A stretch of DNA of 64,000 nt, taken from assembly GCA_002110485.1 (NCBI GenBank), contig MOWL01000045.1, forward strand, positions 248,001 to 312,000. Direction: 5' to 3'. Made by a program: the position numbers and the translations under genes. Under the pieces are notes generated by a model that worked only from the letters and a program-made list of their open reading frames with translations, ran no database searches and was not told the origin of the DNA. Of this stretch, positions 11,547 to 25,512 are shown piece after piece (the stretch's first letter is position 1; every line of letters starts with the position of its first letter). Origin of the DNA: Emergomyces orientalis (Eukaryota > Ascomycota > Eurotiomycetes > Onygenales > Ajellomycetaceae).

Positions 11547-14500
11547 TGTCCCTGATTGTTTTCAGGTACGGAAATGTCATGTATTGCAGGCAAAGTAATA
11601 TGAGGTAATGAATATCTCTCCAACAAACCCCAATTCCAAAATTTATATGCTCCGTTCAAGTGCTAATGAGCTAGCTTTTCCCAAAAAGCTTCTCAATTTT
11701 CGTGTTCTGGATGCCGCTCAGTCAGCTTTTTGTCAAATAAATTCAAAAACCCTTTGGTCAAGAATCATAGCAAGTTCGATTACCAACTCTAGGAACCAGA
11801 TTCAACCTGCTGTCAATTTCTCAAGCTCATTCGGCCAGCCAGGCACCATGTGACTGAAATCCCCATTCAGACGTGGTTATTTTCATCTTGACCGGAGTAA
11901 CAACAATGAGCCTCGCACCGTTTTCAACGTTTGACCTGGGCCCATTCTTCAGTATCCAGCAGCGACCGGAAATATCAGACGTATCTTGGAATATCAGATT
12001 GCCAAGTATTAGACTCCACGATCGACAAATGGCCATTATCGATCAGATCGATTTTTGGGTCTCTAGTGTAATGCGGGAAGGAGAACGCTTGAACCAAGAG
12101 TTCGCCCGCGCCACACGCCCGGTTTTTATCATCAGGATTTCTTTCTGGCTCTCTGGCTCTCATGCCGTATGCTCTTTAATATTGGTGAGATGGCGTACAA
12201 AATAAATAAAATAAAATAAAAAATATAGATCAAGCCGATTTTTCTTTTTGTATTTTTCCTTGTTTCTCTTGCTTTTTGTTTCTTTCCGCATTTCAGTTGC
12301 TTTCCGCACAAAATCCAGTATTGTTTTTTTAAGAGTGAAATTTAGTAGAGTTCGGGAAGGGAGGGATGAATATGCATATCCGCTTTTTAGCCAAGGATGT
12401 CCTCATCCGGTTTTCCACTGGGCTGGTTTGTCCGGCGTCTTTAGCAATGTTGAACCAGTATACGGAGGTGACTTGTCACATTTGGAGATAAAGAAACGAG
12501 ACCCAAGGGTAAATTTTTCTATTTTTTTCCGTTTTTTAATTGTTTGCTCGAATGTATTCTCCCGTTGGGTGACCAAGAGGCGTAGCTGACCAGTGACGAA
12601 GCTGCTTGGATTAAATTAAATTTTCTGGACACCCAGGCTGACATATCAAAGTTAAGTATCAGCAACAGATATTCAACGTGCATGTCAAATGTAGGCGATG
12701 CTATAGATGGATGGGAAGCAGGAGAAGGCAGCACTTGTGCAGAGGGGAAACCAAAGAAACAAAAACACAGACAAAGAGCAAAAGCAATCCAATGAGAAAG
12801 ATACATTCGGTAGCATTTAAACTTTCTTTGTCTTGCCTTGTCTTCCCCACGGGGATACACGGCGCCTTCTGGACGTGTTATGGATATGCGAAGTTTTCAT
12901 AGACACCAGAATGAAATATAAAAAAAAAGTGGTGTGAAATTCATATCCAACTGTTGGTAGCATGGCGTATGCTTTTTTCTTTCTTTCTCACCGTTGACGA
13001 TCTATCCAAGTGGCAGCAGTTCGTTTGTTAAACACGCAAGGCCCCGACTGGTACCACCTCCTTACTCTGGGGGGGGCGCGCGTAGTGGCGGACAAGCGAT
13101 CTGGGTAATAAAGAGGGTGAGTACCCGTTCCGTGTGCACAACCATCCGAACAGTCCGAAGGGGGAGTTAAATTGCACAGTAAGGGTTCAGCAATCAATGG
13201 ATTTTTTCAAACCCCTCATGATAGATAGAACCTGTCATGGAATTTTCGCTTTCAGTATTTCGTTTTTGTCATCAACAATAAATGCTCAGGCGGATATGCT
13301 GTAGGTAGAGCCATATAAAGAACATATAGGTTGGACCAATCAATATAGCTGATAGCCAGGCGGTTGGGTGTTTGGTTCGAACTCTTGATCCCTGCTGAAA
13401 CCAGACACAGTAATATTGTCTAGGATTTCTCTATTCCGATTCTCATCATTAGTTATGGATGATACTTATTCAAGGAGAGGGTGAATGGCGGCAGGCACGG
13501 AGAGATACATGTGACATGAAGCTGTTTGGCCTCCTGGTAGAAGCAAATTTGCGAAAGTTGGTCTGGAATGAATTTTTGATTGACTTGTTTCAAATATTTA
13601 CCAATAATACACATGAAACAAACTCAACAATAATAAAAGCAACACGAATTGTCGAACAAAATCTGATTCTCGAAGAGAAGGGCCATACCATCAGCAACCG
13701 CTGAAGCCACAAGTTGTCCCCTGGGCAACGTGAAGATGTCGACCCAAAGGGCAGAGCCTCCCAGGTTTACTTGTTCCCAGAGACTCCCCGATGGCAGGCG
13801 GCCGCCGCCGTTCCCAGTTCCTGGAACCGGAAGCTGATCGCGTCACCCTTAACGAAGCGAGAGAAAGCGAGCGAACCAGATCATCAGCACTATTGTTCTT
13901 CTGGCCTTCTTTTCTCGCAAATTCGTTCGGGAAAGTTCACGGCTGCTGATCTTAGGCGCATCCATTTACCACCATCAAGCCTCGAGACCCAAGCATTCGC
14001 CGAGTACTTTGTTGCAAACCCCGAAGAGATTACGAGAAAATCAAAAATATGTATCCTGGCACATTGTTATCAAACAATGTAGAACTATGAGATCTAAATG
14101 CTGCAGACGTTTATTGTCCATCGTAGTAAGCAAGGGCGTAGATATATTGGAAGAAACTATGTAGTCTGGGAAAATCAATATCTCCTAATGAAGGAACGGT
14201 GGAAACATCTAAGGTTTACGTGACTGAGATCGAAACGCTCCCTCTCGATGGACAGTCCCCAAAGCGCGGAGGCTAGTTGAGGCCTGATGGTCACAGCCTC
14301 GCAACAGTATGGAGGCATGAGTTTCTATCCCTTTTTCTCACTTGGCGTGTTTGGATCCACTTCAAACGATCCAGTTTCCGTGTTCAGCAAACCGTTGATT
14401 CGATCAGAAGGATAGACGGCCAGACAGGGTCTGTCTCACCAAGTGTAGGAAGGCCCTCTGCCAATTTCTGTTTAACGCAGTCTAATGCAATGACGGGAAT

Positions 14501-16000
14501 GCAGCCCAGTTGCCAATTAACTTGCTCACCAGGCCTTTCTCCTGGCCTTCGACTTCCACAGGTGGGGAATGGGCGTGGGCGGCTTGCAGTAGTCCCGTCC
14601 TGTGTCCATGGTGACGGATCCCTCAGCGTCAACCCTAATAATATTAACATCCATGCTGACGAGAGGCAAACAGACAAAAATTACGGAGGTACAGCCCGTA
14701 CAGTTAGATGATATTTAGCATGTCAGTGGCCAAAGCTTGAGTCTGGGCACAATGCCACAAGCAACTAGCCGAGAAATAACACCAAGAAAGGGGAAAACAG
14801 AGATATCGACTTTCTAATCGCTAAACGGATCCGATTGTTTAAAATTCCAAAATATGGCTGGCCAGCGGCCAGAAAACTCAAGCCTCCATATTCAGCTAGT
14901 TTCGAGCGCACCCGTTCATGCAGCCATTCGGAACGCAGCTCGTTGTCCCGTCAGCTCGCGAGCCCCCCACTTCTGCTGTCCCTTTTTAGCAGTCGGAAAG
15001 CCTGGGTGGATTTCAACCTAACGTGCACCAGTTCGCATATCTGATTGATGATTTCGATTTCCCAAGCATACTCGGGACAATCGCAAAAGTTTCGATGCTT
15101 GGGATCCTAGACCTTGACATGAAGCCCTAGGAACTGTCATCGTTCCAAGTTGGGCGGGCATATGCAGGAATCGATATCTGCTGCACCCCACGCAACCAGC
15201 CCCCCGTTCACGAATGCGAGGCCGATTATCAAGTTTCCTAACCAAAAGGAGCAAAACATGAATTGGTTTTGCACACAGGGCAAGGCTGAATTGTAGTTAC
15301 GCATGGAGTCTTACGATTTGCCTCCACTTCAACTTATAATGGCTTTTCATGTAAATATTTCTTTTTCTGACTCCCACTTTGGCCAAACCCAAATGTCCGC
15401 CACCACACTCTCGTCCCACGTGCTTCAATATCAACAGGTGGGAGATTCATTTGTCGAAGAGACCCCCAAATATCTACATCAAGCAGGGACAATGCAAATA
15501 TCGTATTTGCTATCCAGCGCACACATCGACACCCCCAAGAAGCGGAAAAGAGTAAATAAAAAAAGCACGAAAACCTTGTTTCTGTTAACCTGATCACATT
15601 TTAGTTTTCCGCCCTTCACGGAAAAACGCGAAAAAGAAAAGAAAGCGAACTCCCCACAATCAGCAACGCCAAACTACACAGGTCTTATCCCAGCACACTG
15701 GTTAAGCACAAGGCAAAGCGACTGTGCTCCAAATCGATCTCATCAACCATCGAGCGTTGGCCTCATGGGCCCATCAGATCGATCAGATCGCTCCAGTTTA
15801 CAGCTGCGTACAGCCAAGAGGACGGCACATGGGGCTGGTATCTAGAACCTTGAGGAGCAGGGCTCGATTCCCGTCGGGCCCCGGGAACGGGAATGGTAAA
15901 GCAAACGATGCCAAAAAGGAGACCCTTTCCGGATTTGGGATATTAATAGAAGATGAAAAGGAGAGAAGAACGCCAAAAATATCCCGTCAATCACAGACCC
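11547..16000. other. Gene desert, proximal part
   Basis: No ORF here shows a recognisable domain, codon pattern or splice-linked partner. The longest (14277-14711 plus, 13714-14082 plus) look random in composition. Base composition is mixed rather than AT-collapsed, so this does not look like RIP-mutated transposon remains. A short inverted repeat ATCGATC-A-GATCGAT lies at 12038-12052, and 13 of its bases recur at 15778-15790. Confidence 0.5.
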
Positions 16001-16011
16001 ATCCGCACACT

Positions 16012-16027
16012 CACACACACACACACA
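16012..16027. repeat. (CA)8 microsatellite
   Basis: Uninterrupted CA dinucleotides, preceded by a shorter imperfect CACACT run. Confidence 0.9.
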
Positions 16028-19000
16028 TAATATCACATGTCTATTTTTGTCCACAAGCCAAGATATCTCAGCTAAGTTCCAGCATTACTGGGTTGGTGGC
16101 AGGCAGCTCCCGGGCCTGGTTCCGCGGTTCGAGAGACGAAGTCTAGCAATGATAGTTTTGCTTAGTTCTAAGTTAGTTGCAACTGAGCTTACCTTGCTAG
16201 AACGGATGAGTACACAGTAGTTTGGATGATTGAGGAATGACATTAGCGTCTGGGAAGAGGCTTGAAAGCATTTTCATGTCACGATAGGGACGGAGACGAC
16301 GACTAAGAACGCCATTTTTGATATTTTTTTTCTGTTTTACGGTTTCGGTAACTACAATATGTGATCAGCATGAATAGTTGAGAGCGTTGAATAATTCCTA
16401 CTTACAAGCCATGTATTGAATGTTGTGTAACGTCCATCGATACAATTTTTTATTTTTATTATTTTTATTTTTATTTTTTTTGCAAATCATTAACCGGGTT
16501 TTTAATCGATAGTGGTACTGCGGAAAGACCGGCGTGTGGATCCTTTCCTTTAAGGGGAATTCGCTGACGATAAATCTTTTTTCTCCATTTTTCTGTTTTT
16601 TGGTTTGGTTTGCTTGGAACAGGATAATAATATTTCAAGGAATCGTCACTAGTAAAAATAGAACTTAGATATAATAGAACGACAGCTGTCATGTTCAAAG
16701 AGCGTAGGATTCTGGTTGGCAGGGCATTTTTTAGTATGTAATTCAGATGGTATTATTCGTCACTTAAGGCTGTGAAAAGGTTCAGTAAAAATTACAGGTG
16801 GGTGAAACCGGTTAGTCGAACCGACAAGTAACGCTTTTATACCCCGTAAACCCCCATGGGCAAGCTGATTGCTGAAAGGGAGCAAGGTTTTTGTTCAGGA
16901 ATCTTTCCATACCTAGGTACTTCCAAGGTCGACCGAAAAAATGAAGTTGCCGTATTCGGTGATTGGGTGATTGGTTAGATTGGTGCGCAAACGAGATTTA
17001 GCTTTCGGAAATTGGGGGCTTTGCGCGGCTGCGGACCCAAAGAGCAACTGTTCATGCATGGAAATTCTCGAACATTCATGGAATATTTCTCAAGTCGGAG
17101 GAGGATTGGTGGTGCATTAGATCATGTGACTGGACTTAGCACCTGTTTGGGAGGTTGTTTTGCTGCCGATTCTTATGAACAAGGTGGAAAATTTTTATTT
17201 TATTTTTGATTCCCTTTCAAGTTCTGATGCTAGGGCAGCGAGGGTTTCTGAGTCCAAGGCCTTGATCATCTTGTTTTTCCGATTTCTGATGGGCGTGGAA
17301 AGAGAGGAGGTTAAAATTGATTTCAGTTCGTGCCTTAACTTTCACGATTGTAAAGTTTGGCAGCAAATCCGCCTGAAAAATAAAAGAGTGAGCTCTCTTT
17401 TTGTTCCTCATAACTCTTGAAGAACCGTCACGCATGAAATAGGAGGCGCCTCGACGGTGGCCCACACGATGATCGCCGCGCCCCGCCAACAGAAGCTACC
17501 AAGATTTTCCATCGTCCTTCCTTTTTGTCCCACCAGCTGGCTTTGGTGTTTTATTTGTAAGAGGTATTGGCGGGTGAGCCTGTGGCTAATTGGATGGAGA
17601 TATTTTCGGATACTTCAAATTTCTGAGAGCCACGCTTAGAGTCATGAAATATCTAGTCTGTATCTGCAATTGATCACCTCAATCGGGCTTTAGTCTGCGG
17701 TAGGATTTCACAGGAGCATCAACAAGTATGGCATTTGGCCAGCAAGCTTTGATCTCCGTTGCTTTTTCCATTCTCCGTTTCCAAGCACCTGGTAGAGGGG
17801 CGTCAAATATCGAAGCCAGTAAAAAAAAAGAATGCGACGCCTGGCCCTGGCCCCATTGTGCTTATGGTGGCGCCCGTGTCTGGAGACTCAGCATCCCACC
17901 CACTGGCACCTAGGCAGGCATAGCCCTTGTAAGCAGCCGCTACCTGACGGAAACCAGGGGAGGATCTTTGAAGCTCCAAGCTCACCCTGCAGTTAAAATT
18001 CAGAAACGGGCCAAAAAATGAAATACCATATGGATGCATGGGAGATCATGCAGTCATAGAAATCCATTATGATATCAAGAAAAAGGAAGGAAATGTGAAG
18101 GAATCGAAAAAACGACTTGAGGCGTCTGCTGCTTTCGGGCTTTGCGTGAGGAGCCACATGCCCTCCGAAGGGATGAAAGTAAGCGAAACGGGAGGAGAAA
18201 GGAGATTTCCCAGCCCTGTTGTTCCTTGCTGACCACATGTGGGAAAGGTTAAAAATCATCCATGGATGCGCCAGCGGGCCGCGGACCTGATCCAAGGAAA
18301 CGGATGGGGAAGAAAAAGGTTGGGAGCGCCGTGGAGGTAGGTGCCCACCTATTAGAGAGAATCGGTGGAGCATTCCCTCCTTTTACAAGGTGCTATCTTT
18401 TTTCTCCTTTTCTTTCCTTTCTATTTGCTGTTCGCCCTGCAACGAGGCCATACTGAGAAAACTAACCCCCAAAAAGGAAGACAAAAATAGGAATAATAAA
18501 TCAAAAGATATTCCTTTTAGGCCAAATCAAATCGATGAGGACACATTGTTGGATGATTGTTATTAATCGGCATGCATGCATAACTGCGTACTAATTGAAA
18601 ATAAAGCAGAGGGAGAGGGAAAAAATGTCAGAATGAAAAAAAAGAAAAAAAAAGCCGGAACTAGCATGGGTACCAAGATTCTAACCAGGATTCGAGAGCC
18701 GGCTAGGAAGTTTCTAGCGCGTTTCTAGCTTCGACGGACTGAGAAGTCCGTTTTTTTCTAGCCTCTCCCCAACCATCTTTAGTGTTTCTTGTGGATGCTC
18801 GGCTGGAGGTATGGATCATGGTGCAACGTGGAACCGTTTCCATGATATGGGGCACTGGTGTCTGACCCCATCCCATTTCCATAATTATTCCCGAATCCCG
18901 CCCTAGCATCGGCGCGCCTGCCTTCTCCATATACGAGGTGACGTCCTCAGTAGATTGAAGTATTTTCTGCCTTGAGGCGTTTTAATCCAGGCCAAGTATG

Positions 19001-20235
19001 TTGCTAACGGGACCCTCCAGCGTGGTAAGATATGGGTTGACGAGTAAACGGTGGTTTCGTTTAAAGCACATCACTCCGGTTAATGACTCGTTCGAGAACG
19101 GGTTGAGTCAGAGCTATTTTTCGGGAGTGTGGGTAAGCGTGGCTTACTCGAGTGACGCCTTTTCTCTTGATCGGAGTTGGCTGAAGGCCCATTCTCACGT
19201 TCCCATCTGCGGATTGCCCCCGGTTCCAGTTGCATCGGTTGATAGCCTCTCTTGGTGGTATATTTATTACAACGGCAGCCATCGCCATCCATTGTGTGGA
19301 TGGGGTAGCTGAAAGGCCACGCTAAAGAGTCTCGGCGTGGCTTTCGTTCTTTGGTGAGATTTTGCTGATATATCATTCTAATAGCATGGTTTGGTTCCAG
19401 AAGGGTGGGAGCGTTGTGAGGGAACAAAATGGAATCGGAGTTTGCTCCGAGATCTGGGTGCCGAAACAACAGCCGCATCAGTAATGGGTGAACCCATCGA
19501 GCCGCATGTTAATATCCCATACCCATAACATAGCTGCAACCTGCCCACCCCTTGTATGCCCCATATGAACCATGCATCCGCCACGTGGAAATCGAAGAAT
19601 TTGTACATCACTCTTGTTTTGCATTTTACTGGGTTGGGGAGCGGCCCTTTATTTTCTGCCTTGCTAGTAACTCCAAAATCAAAGGAGAGAGGGAATTTAC
19701 TGTTGTGAGGAAGGATAGAATTGACAACATTCGCTGAATTTTGTTGAAAAGCAGCCAACCATTATTGAAACCATCTTTGTTTGTCTGACATCTGTGCCGT
19801 CTAGGGGCTGGTTACTTCGGACAAAGCCACTCCCCTCCATCCATCCGGGGTATATCCGTCTAGATCGTCCAGACTAATGAAGCACAGGGTTAACAAAGGA
19901 AGAAAAATTTTCAACGCGTGAGGCAGTTGGATAAAAAGGCCACAACAAACCCTCTTGGTCAGGAAAGTTTAGAAATATGCACCTACTGTAATTCATTCAC
20001 TGTTCTTTCATTTCGTTATTCCATTTAATTTTCTCGTGACTATTCATATTTGTTTCATCTCATATCCCTTGCATTTTATCTTTCTCCTACATTATTTCGC
20101 AAAAAGATACTATTATGCATAATTTAATTTTTTTGTTTTTTATATATGTATCACCAAACCCCTCTCATCTCTTGTCATTTTTCATTAAATTTTTCTCTAT
20201 CATTATCACCATTATTAGTACTCCGTACTATCACT

Positions 20236-20256
20236 ATTATTATTATTATTATTATT
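20236..20256. repeat. (ATT)7 microsatellite
   Basis: Seven ATT units followed by a T run, within a pyrimidine-rich stretch. Confidence 0.9.
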
Positions 20257-23200
20257 TTTTCCCTTCCGAATCTGTGTGGTGTGGTGTGGTCGCGTTACGC
20301 CCTCTAAGCGACCTGCATTTTTTTTAGTGAAACCGGCACAGGCATTGAAGGGCGATAAATAGGCGCTTCCCCATGGCACCAAACAAAGCCTGTCAGGGAT
20401 GGTGGAACCTGGTTAGAGTCATTATTTTCTTTTTCCCCTTTCACACTTTGCTTACCGCGTATCTTTTTTTCAGCTTTGCAACTCACGTCCCAAGTGGCTA
20501 ACTGAGCCATCCAACGCCTTTTTTTCGTTACTGGGGGCTTAACATCCCCCATCTGACTTTTGTTTTCAGATCCCCGATATATCGAACCTGTGATTACCGG
20601 TTCCTGTTGATGTGCGCAAGTTATCATTTGAGCAAGAAATCCTGAAACAAAAATGAGGCGTTCAGAGGGAGTCGGCATTTAACTCCGTAATTCGTAGTAT
20701 CTGTAATCTATTAGTCTTCCGTCCACCAGCATCACGACCAGGGGGCCGTTCCGAGATAGCCAATACATGTTGGCTTGTTGCTTACCTGCCGAAGAGAACT
20801 GGAAATATTTGGTTGGAATCATTCGGATTCGAGCCAACCATTGATGTTGGTGAAAGAAAAGTTGGTTTTGAGCCTATCCGGTTCCTGTCATCACTGAGTC
20901 TGGACAAGACCCCTGCGCGGCATTTTAGTTATTTTGGATTTTTGGATTTCATTCCGTCTTATCACTGTCCCTTTCTGTGAATATTTGGCATGATTCATCA
21001 CTTCTTGCCTGGTCTCAGCTCAACTTGGTCACCAATCACCCACCAGTCCAAGCATGCGACGTAAATCCCAGCCGTTCTTTTGGACTGATAACGGGCTGTA
21101 CAACAAGTCATATTAATGAAATACTATCCGAGGCAGTTCGGCCACAGCCCTTTTCGGTAACGTATCACTTTTTCCACATGGGCCATCAACGGATCGGTGC
21201 CACTAGCCAGCAATGATTAGACGCCCTCTTTGATTTGAGTGGCAAATCGGCCACACAGGCTATGTGTAGATACGACATTATGTCATTCCTACTAGTCGCA
21301 ACAAACTGTATGGAGTGTGTGAGCAGAGAACGTAGAGGCCAGGCGAAAGGATTGACGAACAAAGATTCGTTCCATTCAGTGCAGAGATGAGAGAGGAAGA
21401 TAGTGCGTTGGAGACGAGTAATCAGGCGGCAGCAAGCACTGGATCCCGTAAAAGCGCCAAGTTTAGGCCTTAAGGCTAGTACCTGGCGGAAAGCAAGCCG
21501 CTAAATCCTAGACTTCCCACTGTTCCATCGCCAACTCCACCTAATACCAGGATTCCGTGGGGCCTGGGAGTTAGTCACGACTGCCCGCCCCCAGGTATTT
21601 TAGTTAGGACACATCCACTTTCATTTCTTTCTTTTTCTGCTCTCTCGGGTTTTTGGACCAGTTGGTCTAGAAAAGTCCTAAGAGCTACTAGAAATAAAAT
21701 CAAAACCTGTTAAACTTGCGAATAACCCAGGAAATATTTCCTAGAGGCGTATCAATTTTCGCAGGGGATAAATGGATGAATTAAAAGAAAATACAATATT
21801 ACAGATCTATAGCTGAGATGAAACTGACCTTTCCCCCCCTTACCTTATTTAACAACGGCTGAGAGAGTGAAGAAAGAATAGATGAAATAGTACTAGAGAT
21901 ATTCAAAATGGAAAATATGACAGCTGATTGTCGTTGGATTTGGGACATCACACCTTTGTGCCTCTGATGCTAGCTGTGCCAGTCTGACGGGACAGCGTTG
22001 TGGAGAAGGAGGAAGCAGCCTGGAGAGTGAATGTAAGGTACCCAGGAGTGTAATAACTTAGCTGCAGGTGTTCTGCAAAAATAACAATAATACTGACTTT
22101 TTCTAGTTTGCATGGCTGCTAATAGCGCTGTTGATGGTGAAAAAAAGCCGGGTTTTTCTGTTACGGCTGTATCGAAGTGAGCTGGTGTATCCACTCTTAT
22201 TTGCTTCTTCCCCGGTAAAGTGGAAATATGAGCTCTAACCAAGAAAAGGGGGCTACTGAAGATCGTTTTCTGTGCTTCGTTCTGAGGCCTGGTACGGTCC
22301 ATACATCCAACCGTATTTGGGGTCTGCCAATTTTATTACATGCCCTGGTAGTCTGCTTATATTAATATGCGATGGCCTCCCAGCGTCTCACCTGGACTCC
22401 TTTACATTTATTTTTTTCTTTCTTTCTTTCTATCTCCATTCTTCCTGTCTAGGCACCTGAGGCTCAAGCTCTCGTTTCCTTCCCTTCTCCTCATCTTCAT
22501 ACACTTCTCTCGTCCGCTATTAACCTCACGGTCTTTAATTCCGCTTCCGCTGCTTCAAATTGATCTCCTTTGTTTTTTTTTTAGCTTACTGCCTGTGCCT
22601 CGGCTTGACCTCCTATTCCTTGCGCCGAACATCTTAATCTGGGTACCGCAAAACAAAGAAAAAAAGAAAAAAAGACCTCTTTTACATTACTCCTAGAAAA
22701 CGAGTCATTGTTCATTTCACAAAGGCCATCCCAATACATATCCGCTATTTACACATTCGAGCGCATCGTACCTGCTTTCTCTCCTGAATTGCCTTATTCG
22801 ACTACCGGAGCTTGTGTTCGAAATACGACGTTGGACGACACTACCCATCGATTACGAGATCGATATATTTTTACCTCGTGCTATTGTCTCTTGTGTGAAT
22901 CAATACCCTTGTCGGACTTCTTCAGCCGTGATTGTGATTTCGACAACACTCACTTAACCCTGGGTAGTTTAGCCCTGCCCTTCATAATGTGAGTCAGCAA
23001 TCCCCATCTTTTTTCTTTTGTTGCAGGGATGCGTTTGATTAAGCCGTTGGCAATATTTTCTTTGTTACTCTCGGCTATATATAGCCGGCAATGTGTACCG
23101 CCCTGTAATTTCAGCTGGTTTTCCATCTATCCTGAAGTAGAAACGAAAACCGAAAAACCGAAAAGAAGGAAGCTCCAAATTTGATTTAAATGATGGGCTA

Positions 23201-25040
23201 ACCACCTCCCAGCTCGATATATAGATTTTGCCTATGATCCTCAGGGATTCTTCAACTGCAAATATGGGAAGAGGAGCTTATGATACAACGGGCGTTCCTA
23301 AGCCGCAACCACCCCCTAAGCCACGATAACCTGTCAATTTGGCGCAAAAGATGCGATGCATACAACCAACTACATAATCTCTACCACCTCCTCGCCTCCG
23401 CCACCTCCGTGTGCGTCTAGTCACTATATTCGCTGTATGCACGCAAGTACAAGGAGCCATACGGACGGAATCTACACCCATCGCCTCGTCTCATCCTTTC
23501 CCTCTACCTTTCGCCCACCACTGAACAACACATTATCCCAAAAAAAAATTCACTTTCGACTTCTCCCGCGTTCTTGGCCATGCACATGCGGATGCCTGGT
23601 CAGAAATACGCAACTGATATTCAACCACATATTTTTTCCTAATAATACCGGCAACCGGTCTGTACCAACACCATTATGACGTTTTATATCTCTTGCTATC
23701 GTCGATTCCCCCTTATTTGCGACCCGCTAGCGTTCTGTACGGCATTCCCGTTTCGCGATTTTTTTTGATATCGTGGCAACGACCCACATTCTCGTTTCCC
23801 TCCATATTCCATCTCTTTGAGTCCTTACTTTTTTAAAAAAAAAGCGACACTGCAGAGTGGCTTTCCCTTTTTGTTTCCTAATTATATTTTAATACTGCTT
23901 TCCTACTTTATTTCTTCGGTCTCTTCGTTCATTTTGATCTTTTTGGCGTTTCAACAAAAATATAGACAGGGAACATTTTTCACGACTATTGCAGATATAC
24001 CACAAAACCTAGATTTTCGACTTCGCGGTCCTATCGTTCTTATTGTGTTTTCATACCCCCCTGTTTCTCTTTTTCATTTGTTCTTCCTTTTTTGAAACTT
24101 ATGTTAACCATGTTAGCCTTTATCTGGGGTTTTGTTATCTCTTTTGATTATACCAAACTTGCGTGTACAACTACTATTCTATTATGGCGAACAGACTTTT
24201 GGTTTTCTTGCATTCTTTCCATGCTAATCAATGACAGCTGGACCTGACAACATCAAAAACCAAATAATCATAATTATTAGGGCGGTGCGCCACGGAAAAT
24301 AGTTTCCCAGGTATCGTTGGTCATTCTACAGGTGTTTTATTCTTTTAGCTTTGCATGTGGAAGCCGTGTGTGCGTGTACGTACCTAGAATTTTGGAAAGA
24401 AAATTTTTGATTCGTTTCTCCCTATGCGTTTAACTTGTACTATTCGTCTCTTGTTCCCATATTCCCCCTTTTTAACACCTTACTCTTCGAGACACGTATC
24501 ATGATTCCTACTACTTGCTTCATTTTTCTACTTGAGTTTTCCAATATGCGCCTATGGGAACCGGCCCGCCGTTTCTCCTCTCCTGTTTGATTTCCACGAC
24601 ATAGCCCAACTCTTATCCTATTCCCACTAGTTTTTGTCGCCCCCTTGGTTCTCCCATTCTATGATGTATAAATACCCCACGTAATCATGTTTCTTTTTTG
24701 AGGTGTTTTCGTCTTTCGCCCCCGTCTAGATATCGCTTTCCCGCCGATGCGGTAGATGTCTGTCTGCCTTACACTGCTTGCTCCTCTTGATCTCCCAATG
24801 GATCCCTGAGGACCCCTATAGACCAATCAATTGTGTGATTATGGACTGGCCTCCCGCCTCCCTTTCCTCTGTCTGGACTTGCCCCTGTATCATGCTTGAC
24901 AACAAATGAACTCAAATCTACAATGGCATGCTTTTTTAATACCACACTTTCCTCTTTCTCCTATACTATATATGCTACACCCCTGATATATATTTTATTT
25001 TAGAGCAGCTGCATGTGAACGAATAATGGATTATATATCT

Positions 25041-25056
25041 GTATGTATGTATGTAT
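25041..25056. repeat. (GTAT)4 microsatellite
   Basis: Four tandem GTAT units in the gene desert. Confidence 0.85.
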
Positions 25057-25171
25057 ACTGAATATCTCGTTCCTGACCATGCCGTGTCACCATTTAAAAG
25101 CTGGAGGGACCGATCACGCAGAGGAAACGAAAAATATTCGAAATTTCTTTGTATGAAACAGCCACATCTAA

Positions 25172-25189
25172 TTCTTCTTCTTCTTCTTT
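25172..25189. repeat. TTC trinucleotide repeat
   Basis: About six TTC units on the plus strand, in non-coding sequence. Confidence 0.8.
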
Positions 25190-25490
25190 ATTTGTTGTTT
25201 ACTTGACACTTAAACATTACACCATTTCATTTCATTTCATTTTATTCCCCCAGAGCGGATGTTGTAGAACAAAAAGTAAAACGCGATCGTGCATGTAGGC
25301 ATGCAAACGTTTGTTTCTCCCCACATAGCAGGATTGAATTTCAACATTTTAAGCCCCCATATATTATACAAACGGGCTACTGCTGCTGCCAGTATCCCCC
25401 ATTTCCCCTGATCTTATGGGTTTTCTTCTCACTACAGTAATAGAGGGCATTTGTATTGAGCATGCAAGATGAGGCGAGGCGTACTTCGTC

Positions 25491-25512
25491 AAAAAAAAAA
25501 AAAAAAAAAAAA
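25491..25512. repeat. Poly(A) homopolymer, 22 bases
   Basis: Twenty-two consecutive A residues on the plus strand, within the desert. The exact length is vulnerable to sequencing error. Confidence 0.9.

Larger units (their letters stand above)
16001..22300. other. Gene desert, central part
   Basis: No supportable gene. Visible simple sequence includes (CA)8 at 16012-16027, a TTTTTA-type run at about 16447-16481 and (ATT)7 at 20236-20256. Patches of balanced composition alternate with AT-rich ones. ORFs up to about 130 codons occur on both strands but carry no family motif and have no phase-compatible neighbours. Confidence 0.5.

Noticed and set aside
13370..13395. B-box-like GGTTCGAACTC
   Set aside because: The flanking bases do not form a T stem and there is no A box about 40-60 bases upstream.
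13714..14082. 122-codon ORF in the desert
   Set aside because: Contains no known domain and no phase-compatible neighbouring exons; short for the size of the desert, where ORFs of this length are expected by chance.
14277..14711. 144-codon plus-strand ORF in the desert, with a 97-codon minus-strand overlap
   Set aside because: No recognisable motif, composition resembles background, no splice partners; both strands are open to a similar extent, so chance is the better explanation.
15855..15890. tRNA T-arm-like string (GGGCTCGATTCCCGTCGGG)
   Set aside because: No D-arm, anticodon arm or matching 5' acceptor strand can be built upstream at the right distance, and the T stem does not pair to five base pairs.
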